From positions 4,793,501 to 4,857,500 of the forward strand of contig NZ_CP152049.1 in assembly GCF_038630985.1 (NCBI RefSeq): 64,000 nt of DNA. Direction: 5' to 3'. A model generated the notes under the pieces. It did not search any database and had not been told where the DNA came from. It saw only the letters and a list, made by a program, of their open reading frames with translations. Made by a program: the position numbers and the translations under genes. Positions 35,943 to 44,968 of this stretch are shown here, in pieces (position 1 is the stretch's first letter; every line of letters starts with the position of its first letter). The stretch is from Paenibacillus sp. FSL H8-0548 (GTDB lineage Bacteria > Bacillota > Bacilli > Paenibacillales > Paenibacillaceae).

Positions 35943-37967
35943 CTATTGAAAGGTAACACGCAGGCATTCCCAAATGTCCAGCTTCGGCAGCGTCAGCGCA
36001 GCATACTGCTCATCTGCTTCATACGACAGCGGTTCACCGGAAATCAATGGCTGCACATCAGCGATCCTGCGGCCATTAAGCGCAACCTTCACTTCGATAT
36101 CGGAAAGCGGGATGTTCATTGCGAGCGGCCTTCTTCCCGCCCCGTTAACTAGATGGATGAGCAGCGCGCCGTCTTTCTCGAACAGCGACAGCTGCAGCCC
36201 CTGATAGTGGCTTACCTGTACTATTTTCTTCTCTCCAAGCGTCAAATCTATCATATTGGATAACAGCTGATAATGCTCCCCCAGCTTGAATTCATTAATT
36301 AGCCCGCTTAATGAAAAGGATAAATAGATGGCGCCTCCAGTTCCGAATTGATGATGAACACAAAGAGGAATATCGGTATGACTGACAGGCAAGGACGCAC
36401 GCTCTGGCGGCGCACCTACACTCTCCAGCGGTGAGAAGGGCGGTACTAGCGTTGCGAGTATACTCGCTTCCGAGCCTGTCGCCTTCGTATACTGAACCTT
36501 CCCTCTAAAGGCGATAAGCTCGGTCATTTCCAGTTCAGCCTGAAGCGGATTATTCAGCCCCTCAAAGCGAAGATAAGCAGCGGTGAGCGGCTCACTAACC
36601 GTTGATTCAGCCGCTATTCCAAGCAAGCTGCGCAGCTTCTGCTGCTGGGAAACCTCTCCCTCGACAATGACATACCCGCCTTCTTCTGCATATTTGCTTA
36701 TCACGCCAATGAATTCATCCGTAAGCTTCATATTTTCGGGAATAATTAACGCTTTGTATCTTGCCAGACGCTCCTTCGTTGCTTGTTCACGCAGCAGCAC
36801 ATCAAACGGGATTTGACGGTTGATCAATCCATCAGCCCAGCCTTCTGCTGCAGCATCTGCCGTCCACATTAACGCTACTTGCGCCAGCGTATGAGCTTCA
36901 TCCATATAGCTCTCAACTTTGCTGACATTTTTGTTAAAGGTCGTTACGGTCTCTAAGATTCGTTTATCTGTTATCGTATCCGGAATTCCCGTTAGAGAAT
37001 GCCATATGCTGCCGCCATGAGCTGGAATTTGGGACAGCCAGAAGCGGTACTCGGCAGGCGGAAGCCCCGTATGCCTCCACTCCATGCCCGGACTTGAATG
37101 GACAATGCCAAATGGAGCAGGATTTCCAGGAATCGAGCGGCCGAGCTTAATGCTCAGTGCAGGCTTCCAAAACTCAGGAATACGTTGATGGCCATCCGAC
37201 AATACGTCCTGCGGCTCCGTACATAACATATCAGTCGTCTCTAGACGAGCGTATAGATTGTCTTTGTATAGATTGTAATAGAGAATCATCGGCACATCTG
37301 CCCGTTTGTTCTTAATAAAACGGTACATCTTCTCCATATTGTCCCGAATACAAGTGGAGGACCAATCCTCCGCAAAGTCGTTGCGATCAAGCGGAATATC
37401 TGTCCCGTAAAGGGTATTGTACTTTTTCTTGCATATCTCGCAATAGCACGGAACATAATGTGGTGCATTAAAGAAAATGCCGTCGATATCGTAGTTGTTA
37501 AGCAGCTCCTCAAGAACGGGAATCGCAACCTCCTCATTGCGGTACGCTCCATTAATACAAGTGCTCATGAGCAGCGACCAGCTTCCAGGCCGATGAGCGC
37601 CAATAATTTCCGGCTGGCCGGAGGGCTGCCTGACAAACCATTGCGGCTTGCGAAGAAATACGATATCCTCCGTCTTGCTGAAATCCAATCGCGCGATGAA
37701 ACGGATACCCTGTTCATGGCAGGCTGCGATCACTTCCTTCAGCAAATCAAAATCTTGCGGAAGATATTCATTAACTTTATGTCCATCGACTTTGGACGGG
37801 TACCACGCATAGATGCCGCCAACATTGAAGACAAGAGTAGTAGCCCCCATTTCCTTCATCTGCCCTGCTAATTTTCGTGGATCGATGAGATGCGTGTCCT
37901 TCACCTGCAGATTCGTTTGAATAATTCGCTGCGGCTTCTGCCACCAAGCTTTTTTGTTTTCAGACAT
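35943..37967 (-). CDS. Putative glycoside hydrolase (GHL6-like barrel with beta-galactosidase-like trimerisation domain)
   Basis: 674 residues, no signal peptide. Residues 1-350 look like a TIM barrel of the hypothetical-glycosyl-hydrolase-6 type (MGATTLVFNVGGIYAWYPS, IDGIFFNAPHYVPCYCEICK with three clustered Cys). Residues about 365-480 resemble the GH42 trimerisation domain (ALMWTADAAAEGW, YKALIIPENMKLTDEFI, YAEEGGYVIVEGE), and a beta domain follows. Activity has not been assigned for this family as far as I know. It lies 32 bp downstream of a sugar permease gene, suggesting hydrolysis of the imported sugar. Confidence 0.75.
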   Translation of the reverse strand: MSENKKAWWQKPQRIIQTNLQVKDTHLIDPRKLAGQMKEMGATTLVFNVGGIYAWYPSKVDGHKVNEYLPQDFDLLKEVIAACHEQGIRFIARLDFSKTEDIVFLRKPQWFVRQPSGQPEIIGAHRPGSWSLLMSTCINGAYRNEEVAIPVLEELLNNYDIDGIFFNAPHYVPCYCEICKKKYNTLYGTDIPLDRNDFAEDWSSTCIRDNMEKMYRFIKNKRADVPMILYYNLYKDNLYARLETTDMLCTEPQDVLSDGHQRIPEFWKPALSIKLGRSIPGNPAPFGIVHSSPGMEWRHTGLPPAEYRFWLSQIPAHGGSIWHSLTGIPDTITDKRILETVTTFNKNVSKVESYMDEAHTLAQVALMWTADAAAEGWADGLINRQIPFDVLLREQATKERLARYKALIIPENMKLTDEFIGVISKYAEEGGYVIVEGEVSQQQKLRSLLGIAAESTVSEPLTAAYLRFEGLNNPLQAELEMTELIAFRGKVQYTKATGSEASILATLVPPFSPLESVGAPPERASLPVSHTDIPLCVHHQFGTGGAIYLSFSLSGLINEFKLGEHYQLLSNMIDLTLGEKKIVQVSHYQGLQLSLFEKDGALLIHLVNGAGRRPLAMNIPLSDIEVKVALNGRRIADVQPLISGEPLSYEADEQYAALTLPKLDIWECLRVTFQ

Positions 37968-37999
37968 TGTCGTATTGCCTCCTTCAAATTAGTAATTTG

Positions 38000-38875
38000 T
38001 TATCCTTTGACCGATCCGAGCATGACCCCTTTGGCAAAATGCTTCTGAAGAAATGGGTAAATCACCAGAATTGGTACCATCGCAAGCACAATCGATGCCA
38101 TACGAATCGTTTCCTGCGGCACCGACCGCTCGTCCCCGCCTGATCCTGCCATTCCGGCATTGTCGGAGTCGATAACTAACGTTTTGACTAACACTTGAAG
38201 CGTCCATTTACTGGAATCAGAAAGATAAATAAAGGCATTAAAATAAGTGTTCCAGTGAGCGACTGCGAAGAACAGCGTAAATGTCGCAATCGCCGGCATG
38301 GAAAGCGGAATGACAATGCGCAGAAAAACACCGATATCTGAGCAGCCGTCAATTTTCGCTGCATCCTCAAGCTCTGAAGGCAGCGATTCCAAAAAGCTTT
38401 TAATAATAATGAGACTCCAAGCATTCGTTAAAGCTGGCCAAATGAGTGCCCAATATGAGTTTAGCAAACCTAGCTCCTTAACGAGCAAGTAATTGGGTAC
38501 AAGCCCCGCATTAAACACGAGTGTGAAAATGATAAAGCCCATCATCATGCTGCGGCCAGGCATCGCTTTCTTGGTCAACGCATAAGCCATTGAGAAGGAT
38601 ACGATCAGGTTCAGCGCAGTACCGACCACAGTGATGAAGGTCGTACTCTTAAGTGCATTAATGAAGCTGTCTGTCGAGAGTATATAGGAATAAGCGGCCA
38701 GCGACCACTTCTCTGGAAATAAATAAAAGCGAAGCGGCACATACACCGACGGGTCTGTAAAGGATACGCTGAATACATATAGAAAAGGGATCAAACAGAC
38801 CAAGGAAATGATCGCGAGCAGGCTGTAGTTAATCCAATCAAATACCGTTAATTTTTTGCGGGATACAAAGCTCAT
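38000..38875 (-). CDS. Carbohydrate ABC permease (LplC/YtcP-like)
   Basis: 291 residues, six transmembrane helices, MalG-type. The EAA loop is SELEDAAKIDGCSDIGVFLRIVIPLSMPA. The C-terminus FLQKHFAKGVMLGSVKG is typical of LplC. It starts 17 bp after the LplB-like partner. Confidence 0.94.
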   Translation of the reverse strand: MSFVSRKKLTVFDWINYSLLAIISLVCLIPFLYVFSVSFTDPSVYVPLRFYLFPEKWSLAAYSYILSTDSFINALKSTTFITVVGTALNLIVSFSMAYALTKKAMPGRSMMMGFIIFTLVFNAGLVPNYLLVKELGLLNSYWALIWPALTNAWSLIIIKSFLESLPSELEDAAKIDGCSDIGVFLRIVIPLSMPAIATFTLFFAVAHWNTYFNAFIYLSDSSKWTLQVLVKTLVIDSDNAGMAGSGGDERSVPQETIRMASIVLAMVPILVIYPFLQKHFAKGVMLGSVKG

Positions 38876-38892
38876 CTTTACTCTCCTCCTTC

Positions 38893-39846
38893 TTAATAAA
38901 TGCCTTCATGACCAGATTTTTTCACAATATAGTTGGAGCCCATGACAAGTATGAAGCCGACCACACCTTTAAACATGCCTACCGTAATTCCAGAGCTGAT
39001 TTGTCCCCGCAGTATCCCCTGTGTATAAGAATACGTATCGAATACTTCAGCAACCTGCATGACGAGCGGATTCATCATGAGAAGCATTTGCTCAAAGCCA
39101 ACATCCGCCATTTGGCCAAGCCTTAGGATAAGCAAAATGATAATCGTTGGTCGAATCGCAGGCAGCGTAATATGCCAGATTTGTCGGAAGCGGTTGGCAC
39201 CATCTACAACAGCTGCCTCATAGCGCTGCGGATCAACACCCGCCATGGCAGCTAGAAAGATGATTGTCCCCCAGCCTACCTCTTTCCACATGCTTTGTGC
39301 CGTAATTAGCCCCCAGAAGTATTTGGGCTGTGACAAGAAGGAAATCGTCTCATAGCCGGCTTCTGCAATGAGCTTGTTCACGATTCCTACATCAGTGGAT
39401 AGAACAAAAAACGTCATACTCGCAACGACTACCCATGATAAGAAGTGGGGTAAATAGACAATCGATTGATTGATCCGCTTAAATGCTTCATGTCGAACCT
39501 CATTAAGCATAAGGGCTAGCAGGATAGGCAGCGGAAACATAAATACGATGCCGAACACATTAATTGCGAACGTATTTCGCAGCATCATATAGAAGTTCCG
39601 ATCTCCAAATAAGGCATTAAAATGCTTGAAGCCCACCCACTCGCTGCCAAAGAATCCTAGGTAGGGATTGTAATCCTTAAACGCGAACATCAGCCCCCAT
39701 AATGGCGTCAATTTGAACAATAAGAAAAATAAAATTCCGGGTAACGCGAGTAAATACATAGCTCTGTACTGATACATTTGGGCGCCCAATCGGGACCAGT
39801 ATCCCTTTGCGGCATAAACGTTAGTTGCCATGTCGGGCTTTTGCAT
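38893..39846 (-). CDS. Carbohydrate ABC permease (LplB-like)
   Basis: 317 residues, six transmembrane helices, MalF-type. N-terminal YLLALPGILFFLLFKLTPLWG and EAA loop YEAAVVDGANRFRQIWHITLP; ends in SGHEGIY. ATG 39846 follows GGAGAGGTG. First gene of the permease-permease-hydrolase operon. Confidence 0.94.
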   Translation of the reverse strand: MQKPDMATNVYAAKGYWSRLGAQMYQYRAMYLLALPGILFFLLFKLTPLWGLMFAFKDYNPYLGFFGSEWVGFKHFNALFGDRNFYMMLRNTFAINVFGIVFMFPLPILLALMLNEVRHEAFKRINQSIVYLPHFLSWVVVASMTFFVLSTDVGIVNKLIAEAGYETISFLSQPKYFWGLITAQSMWKEVGWGTIIFLAAMAGVDPQRYEAAVVDGANRFRQIWHITLPAIRPTIIILLILRLGQMADVGFEQMLLMMNPLVMQVAEVFDTYSYTQGILRGQISSGITVGMFKGVVGFILVMGSNYIVKKSGHEGIY

Positions 39847-40164
39847 CGGTCTTGCACCTCTCCTTCTTAGATGTGAATCGCAGGTTATAGATTTTATTGT
39901 AGGCTCGCAGCCGAAGGCATACTACGGACAAAACTTGAAGAGGACCGGTGCTAGACACCGGCCCTTCTAAATTGAAAGTTATGTCTGCCTCTAAAACCAT
40001 GCAGCGCGTATGCTCATAGCGTTATAGCCGTTCTTGTAGCGCTATACTAGATGACTCGGAAAGAAATGTCCTGCCATGACTGTGAAATAATAAAATGGCA
40101 AACGCGCACAATTAAAATAACCTCCTTCCGTTTTGTAAAACAGAAGGAGGTTATTATTTTTATA
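39847..40164. other. Intergenic region with short dyads and terminator
   Basis: No gene seen. GGACCGGTG/CACCGGCCC (about 39941-39963) is a short hairpin. TAGCG-TATA and TAGCGCTATA segments near 40016-40050 form an imperfect dyad. A strong terminator follows (40108-40158): ATAACCTCCTTC pairs with GAAGGAGGTTAT, with T runs on the minus strand for the gene ending at 40165. Confidence 0.6.
40108..40158 (-). terminator. Terminator of the 92-aa gene
   Basis: Stem AATAACCTCCTTC / GAAGGAGGTTATT, followed on the minus strand by TTAATT; the flanks are T/A-rich both ways. It lies immediately after the stop at 40165. Confidence 0.75.
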
Positions 40165-40443
40165 TTACCGATCTTCCAATATCTCTTGTACCGCGGACAA
40201 TTGCTGCTTGGATAGCTCTAGCTGCTCTTTATTTTGCTCGACAATGTCCATATGCTCATGCTGTTGAATTGCATTATTAAGCGCATTTTCTGCATGAGAG
40301 ATGGAATCATAAGCTTGCTCTACCGTTTGCTCTGCCGGGTGTGACATCGCTTGCTTCACCGCGTGATTAGCCTTCTCGACAGAGTTGCTTAACAACGTGC
40401 TTGGATGATCCTGTTTCCAGCTTGTTTCTGTATGCTTAGCCAA
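40165..40443 (-). CDS. Small helical protein of unknown function
   Basis: 92 residues, very Gln/Glu/His-rich and almost entirely helix-forming (VEKANHAVKQAMSHPAEQ; NKEQLELSKQQLSAVQEIL), probably coiled-coil. The start is TTG 40443 behind GGGAGGTAAG. It has its own terminator, supporting a real gene. I do not recognise the family. Confidence 0.65.
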   Translation of the reverse strand: MAKHTETSWKQDHPSTLLSNSVEKANHAVKQAMSHPAEQTVEQAYDSISHAENALNNAIQQHEHMDIVEQNKEQLELSKQQLSAVQEILEDR

Positions 40444-40573
40444 GTGTGCTTCTTACCTCCCTGTCGATCTGATAATATTGTCTACACCATAGTTTTGTAA
40501 AAAAGCCAAAAAAATATGCATGGTTTGCAGATAACGAACAGATAGATCAGAACTCCAGTCACTCCAGCTGTCT

Positions 40574-42190
40574 TTATTTCACCCGAAACGTTCTCGGCCC
40601 ATACTTCTTCACAAGAACAAGGGCAACAGCCAGGTAAATGAGCGTCGCAGAAAAAATAATAACAGTGAAAGAATCTGCTGGCACTCTCAAAATAATGCTA
40701 ATTCCGCACGCGGATGACACGACCATGTTCACGATAAAATACAGCGGATTTTTAATATTCAACTCCGTAGAATAAGGTTGAAAAATATAATACGTAAACA
40801 AATGATACACAGTGAAAAAAATGGCCAATGAAATAATACAGATCCAAAGCATAAGCAGTTCTCTATTCAGCCACTCTCCTCCCGCTGCAGCTGTGACTGC
40901 TGTCAATGACACACCAAGAGCGGCGGCAATCCGCAGATTCAAGCTCATCACTTTTCCAAGTCGGATCAAAAAATGACCATACGCCGCGTTTCGATAGAAG
41001 CTGTACCGCAGCAAGCTAAGATCGCAGTTATAGAACATCGCTTTGCATATCTTCTCACCTATGGACATGAAGTACATAATCAGAACCAAGAAGGGGAAAA
41101 TCATTTCCAAGCTCCATTTCAGTTCCTGTATCTGCGCCCGAAATAGAAGCATGAGGATTACACCTATCACTCCAAAAGCGCCGATAATCGTTAATCGTTT
41201 GTTAACAGGGCCGTTCAATAGGCTGCGATGCCTGAGGAAGAAGATTGCGTTCAGATAAGCATAACCATCCTTTGATTTAAGCTTGTCCTGCTGGCTCAGA
41301 TTTATATTATCGTCACTATCCTTCGACTTGACGCTCTTCTTCTGCGCATCCGTCATCATTCGACCTACATCAAGCAGAGGATCATCTCTTTTGCTTGCGG
41401 CATCAACCACTCCTCTGTAATCGGAATAATGGGCCAACCGAATGGCTGCGAACAAACCTCCCGCCGTAATCACAATAAAGACAGGCAGACTCAGAAGAAA
41501 CGATTCTGTTAACAGAACCTTCCCCAGCAGTAGCGGCAAATACGCAGCGGCATAGCCCAGAAAAATCACGCTCCACACGAGGGCGGTTTGTTTAATTAGT
41601 ACAATGCCGGTTTTCTCAAAAAGCTTAAGATGCGCATACTCCACTAGAATTCGCCACAGCAAGATCAATAACGTCAGCAGAACAGCTTCTATTATGGAGG
41701 CTCCCATGAGTGTGCCAAACACAAGCATAGCAGGCAGCAGATACACGAAAAAAGTCGCGTAACGATAGCCAAGCGAAGCCTGCATATAGGTAGCTGGAGA
41801 CAATCTCATCAACTTGACCGCTACGTATTTCTCCCGCTTTGGTTCAAGCACAGTCGCGCTGCTAACACCTGCCACCACAAAGCTAATAATGGCAAAGATA
41901 TGTATAAACTGCCGCAGCTGATTCTCCTCTGACAATCCCTCTCCTAATCCGATTACAGGAAGATATACAAGTATCCCCAGATACATAAATCGGAGCAAGA
42001 ATCCCCATAGCAGGGTGAACAGCAGCGCAATGACAGAAACAACCTTTTTGAGTTCCAAATTGGCATAGAAGCTGTCCCTGACTAGCTTGCCGATCAGCGG
42101 CAGCTTCTGAATGTAATAAATGAACAGATTGGCCGTAATAGATGTGCGAATAGCTAGCAGTGTACTAAGCGTTCTCATCATGGGCTTCAT
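40574..42190 (-). CDS. ABC exporter membrane protein
   Basis: 538 residues, about twelve hydrophobic segments, with a charged loop near residues 270-300 (KKSVKSKDSDDNINLS). The architecture resembles ABC-2-type exporters such as EcsB/YthQ, but I cannot assign an orthologue. Its start lies within the end of the ATPase gene (26-bp overlap), so the two form one transporter. Substrate unknown. Confidence 0.75.
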   Translation of the reverse strand: MKPMMRTLSTLLAIRTSITANLFIYYIQKLPLIGKLVRDSFYANLELKKVVSVIALLFTLLWGFLLRFMYLGILVYLPVIGLGEGLSEENQLRQFIHIFAIISFVVAGVSSATVLEPKREKYVAVKLMRLSPATYMQASLGYRYATFFVYLLPAMLVFGTLMGASIIEAVLLTLLILLWRILVEYAHLKLFEKTGIVLIKQTALVWSVIFLGYAAAYLPLLLGKVLLTESFLLSLPVFIVITAGGLFAAIRLAHYSDYRGVVDAASKRDDPLLDVGRMMTDAQKKSVKSKDSDDNINLSQQDKLKSKDGYAYLNAIFFLRHRSLLNGPVNKRLTIIGAFGVIGVILMLLFRAQIQELKWSLEMIFPFLVLIMYFMSIGEKICKAMFYNCDLSLLRYSFYRNAAYGHFLIRLGKVMSLNLRIAAALGVSLTAVTAAAGGEWLNRELLMLWICIISLAIFFTVYHLFTYYIFQPYSTELNIKNPLYFIVNMVVSSACGISIILRVPADSFTVIIFSATLIYLAVALVLVKKYGPRTFRVK

Positions 42191-42905
42191 CCTTCAGCAG
42201 ATTAATGACGGATTGCTCGAATTCCGCGCTATGCAGCAGCTCTGACGGCACGGCAGACAATTTCCCTTTGTTCAATACAACCAGCTCATCACACAGATCG
42301 GAGGCCAATTGCAGAATATGCGTGGAAAAAATTAAAATATGATCGCTCTTCATCTCCCTCAACATATTCTTCATCTCCAGTGCAACAATGACATCGAAGG
42401 AGGTGAGCGGCTCATCCAGCAAAATAATCGGTGGCTTCGTTATGAGAAATAGCAGCATCTGCAGCTTATTCTTCATTCCGTGCGAGTAGCCTTTAATCAG
42501 CCTGTGACGATCCTCCTCTGTCATGCTCATCATGTCAAAATAATCGTCAATCGTCTGCTCCATTTGAAGCTTGTCCCGATTAATATCCATAAAAAACTTC
42601 ACGAACTCAAAGCCCGTCAGAAACTCAGGCAAAATCGGCAGGGAATACACATATCCGACATCCTGCTCGTTTAGCTTCCGAGTTTGGCCATTCTCCTCCA
42701 GCAGCACCTGTCCTCCATCCATGCCCTTCTCTCCGCTCAGGCAGTCGAACAACGTCGTCTTGCCTGCACCGTTGCGGCCTAGCAGCCCATATATCTTCCC
42801 TTTCTCAAAGGTGAATCCCGCTCCTTGCAGCACCTGTTTATCCGCAAATCGCTTGACGATATTCTCTAAGATCATACGCAATTTCTGCTCCTCCATTCGT
42901 TTCAA
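42165..42905 (-). CDS. ABC transporter ATP-binding protein
   Basis: 246 residues as opened; the likely start is MEEQKLRMILENIVKRF a few codons in. Walker A GRNGAGKTTL, Walker B IILLDEPLTSFD and H-loop FSTHIL are present. The signature motif is YSHGMKNK rather than LSGGQ, a variation common in ABC-2-type exporters. It is coupled to the overlapping membrane gene downstream. Confidence 0.92.
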   Translation of the reverse strand: MKRMEEQKLRMILENIVKRFADKQVLQGAGFTFEKGKIYGLLGRNGAGKTTLFDCLSGEKGMDGGQVLLEENGQTRKLNEQDVGYVYSLPILPEFLTGFEFVKFFMDINRDKLQMEQTIDDYFDMMSMTEEDRHRLIKGYSHGMKNKLQMLLFLITKPPIILLDEPLTSFDVIVALEMKNMLREMKSDHILIFSTHILQLASDLCDELVVLNKGKLSAVPSELLHSAEFEQSVINLLKDEAHDENA

Positions 42906-42967
42906 AATCCTTCTCTCCTCATTCTATACGAAAAAGAAAACGAGCGGTCTCGAATGAGTGCACAAAT

Positions 42968-43015
42968 ACAAAAAAAGTGTTGGACTAGGAAAGCTCCTGA
43001 TCCAACACTTTTCAA
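42968..43015 (-). terminator. Terminator of decayed binding-protein gene
   Basis: GTGTTGGA / TCCAACAC stem with seven T on the minus strand, 13 bp after the stop at 43028. Confidence 0.8.
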
Positions 43016-43027
43016 CATGATTTGCAA

Positions 43028-43330
43028 TTATTTAGCAGCCTGCTCTTTGTTGTAAATTTCCGTAGCTTGTTTAATCCAATCGCTTCCGCCCTCAGCCAAG
43101 TACTTTTTCTTGAAATCTGCATATAGCGCATCTATATCCCCAGCAGAAACAATCGCCAGCGTTCTAAACTCTTTCTCCATATCGTCCAGAATGGTTCCCC
43201 TTTCACGCTGAATCTCCGGCAAGTCGAAGATGTACGCATCCTCAATAGTATTATCCAGAACTAGCTGTCTGCCTGCACGAGTCGTATCATTGAACAGCTT
43301 TTCACGCAGACCATCAAGCGTAATTCGCAT
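43028..43330 (-). pseudogene. C-terminal remnant of a solute-binding protein
   Basis: About 100 codons (ITLDGLREKLFNDTTRAG ... FKKKYLAEGGSDWIKQATEIYNKEQAAK) read like the C-terminus of an LplA/LipO-type sugar-binding lipoprotein: the KKYLAEGGSDWIK segment matches the usual ...WKKLGGDDI.. tail. No upstream part, signal peptide or start exists. At about 43330 the sequence changes into a transposase fragment on the other strand. The terminator has survived. Identification rests on the tail only. Confidence 0.6.
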
Positions 43331-43510
43331 CTTTCCAAACCGGGAAGCCGCGGTACGCATGATTGGGGCTGTGCTCATGGAAATTGAAGAACACTGGGAA
43401 ACCAGCCGCAAATTCATGGACATGACTGCCCACCATGAATGGCGAAAAAACCGTTGATATCCTTTCCGCTAAGCTAGATGAGATTTTACACACAAATATG
43501 GACTTGACCA
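43323..43510 (+). mobile_element. IS256-family insertion sequence remnant (right end)
   Basis: The plus-strand frame IRIFPNREAAVRMIGAVLME, continuing EIEEHWETSRKFMDMTAHH and WRKNR then stop (43455-43457), matches the transposase C-terminus of the IS256 family. It is followed by TTTTACACACAAATATGGAC near 43483-43502, similar to the inverted-repeat end of that family. The rest of the transposase is absent, so the element is inactive and probably truncated the adjacent binding-protein gene. Confidence 0.78.
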
Positions 43511-43582
43511 TTTAAACCCGTGTAATTCTACTCAACATTCAACTAAGAAATCATTTTATTATGATCATAGGAATGGTTTTGG

Positions 43583-43750
43583 TCGCTTCGCGAGTAGATC
43601 ATTCTGAAGGGTCGCGGTTGCAGCCAGATTTATTGATTTCCTAAGACATTTAAAGGTAAGAATCCGGCTGCAAAGGCGAACACTTCGTTTCTAGAGAAAT
43701 GATCTTCTCGCTTCGCTTTAACTTCATTTTTTAGGTTCAACTTATATAGA
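43583..43750 (+). repeat. Inverted-repeat intergenic element, copy A
   Basis: Imperfect foldback. The outer arm GCGAGTAGATCATTCT pairs with AGAAATGATCTTCTCGC, and the inner GGTTGCAGCCAGATT with AATCCGGCTGCAA. The right end runs GGTTCAACTTATATAGA. Nearly the same sequence occurs in the opposite orientation at 54288-54485, and a shortened one at 62829-62897. Confidence 0.85.
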
Positions 43751-43751
43751 T

Positions 43752-43925
43752 GGAAATTCTCCCGTTATTCCGATTGGTTTTTACTTATTCTGGCATTTAA
43801 CTGGAATTTCTCCCTCTAATTCCAAGGAATCAGCCTGAATTCATGAGAATCGATAAAATTAACAGGACAAACTCCTTCTATTTCCTACACCAAGCGAATT
43901 ACGTTATTTTAGCAGGAGAAATTCC
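43752..43925. repeat. Short GGAATTTCTCCC repeats
   Basis: GGAAATTCTCCCGTTATTCC (43752-43771) and GGAATTTCTCCCTCTAATTC (from 43803) are direct copies. GGAGAAATTCC (43915-43925) is the inverted core. The 43512-44119 gap has no gene I can support; it holds these repeats, element A and a terminator. Confidence 0.65.
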
Positions 43926-43975
43926 ATCTAAAAATGTATTGGACCATTCCTTCACTCAGTTCCGACGGCTAAAAA

Positions 43976-44030
43976 ACAAAGAGGGGCTGCAACAGGTCAC
44001 TTGTGCACGACCTGTCACAGCCCCCAAACC
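43976..44030 (-). terminator. Terminator of the DUF975 gene
   Basis: GGGGCTG-GACAGGTC pairs with GACCTGTTGCAGCCCC (a long stem), followed on the minus strand by TCTTTGTTTTTT. It lies about 90 bp after the stop at 44120. Confidence 0.78.
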
Positions 44031-44119
44031 TGCGTCAGGCGCAGCCTTTGGACACTTACTCTTTCACTCGGATTCCCACTATCCGAGCTCCAATCACTCT
44101 ACCTTAAGGTTTTCTCGAT

Positions 44120-44881
44120 TTAAAAGACAGGTGTCTGGTTTAGCCTCAGCTCTTCTTCCGTTGTCAGCCCTTCCTTCAACGCCAGTTGACGTAATGTCAG
44201 GTAAAGCTCCGCCTTCGTGGCATTGATATAGGGCATTACAAATAAAACGCCGACGAAGAATACCAGCAGACCGAGAAGGATCCAGCCGAGAAAGCTGAGA
44301 TCAAGCACGAATATGCGAGCTTTGTGTCCTCGTGTCATTTGCTTGCTTAAATCTACCGCGCGCCTATACCCAATGTTGGGGTTGTCCGCCAAAATGAACG
44401 GCACCATGCTGTATGCGTAGGATTTCACGATTCCGGGGATGATGAGCAGCAGAAACCATAAGAAATTCAGAAAGGCTCTCCACAGCATTGATTTCACAAT
44501 ATCCAAATACCTGTGCTTGTTAAAAGCATAGCCTAAATGGTTCAAATTCACCTCTTGTTCCGCTGCTTGCTTGAAGTAACGCATCGAGCCGACCTCAAGG
44601 GGAAAACAAAGCAAAACACGAAACGCGAGGGCTAACAGAAAGACAACAAGAAAAATGATGATCCCGATAGCAAGGAAAGGTCCGAGAGCCCCCCAATTCA
44701 CATCCATGCCGGAGGAGCCTGAATTTCCCGAGGAACCAGATGAGCCAAAGTTAAAGCTCGGAGGACTGCCGCCTCCACTGACAAATGCGAGTATAATACT
44801 CACCAAAAATGCCTTCCAATATGATGTCCGCAGCACCTCCTTGGCTTTTCGTTTCAGTTCTTTACGCTCCCACATCGCCAT
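44120..44881 (-). CDS. DUF975-family membrane protein
   Basis: 253 residues. The N-terminal MWERKELKRKAKEVLRTSYW, a Gly/Ser-rich loop (FNFGSSGSSGNSGSSG), about five transmembrane helices and the block LIIPGIVKSYAYSMVPFILA with ANPNIGYRRAVDLSKQMTRG-type sequence identify DUF975. Function unknown. It is monocistronic with its own terminator. Confidence 0.9.
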   Translation of the reverse strand: MAMWERKELKRKAKEVLRTSYWKAFLVSIILAFVSGGGSPPSFNFGSSGSSGNSGSSGMDVNWGALGPFLAIGIIIFLVVFLLALAFRVLLCFPLEVGSMRYFKQAAEQEVNLNHLGYAFNKHRYLDIVKSMLWRAFLNFLWFLLLIIPGIVKSYAYSMVPFILADNPNIGYRRAVDLSKQMTRGHKARIFVLDLSFLGWILLGLLVFFVGVLFVMPYINATKAELYLTLRQLALKEGLTTEEELRLNQTPVF

Positions 44882-44968
44882 CCCTCTCTCCTTTAGTACT
44901 TTGTTTTTCAGCTATCAACTCATACCTAAATAATATAGTACGACAAGCAGTGAAACATTCTTGTAATG

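Noticed and set aside
43843..44226. 127-codon plus-strand open frame
   Set aside because: It runs through the terminator stem and the 3' end of the DUF975 gene and has no recognisable protein features.
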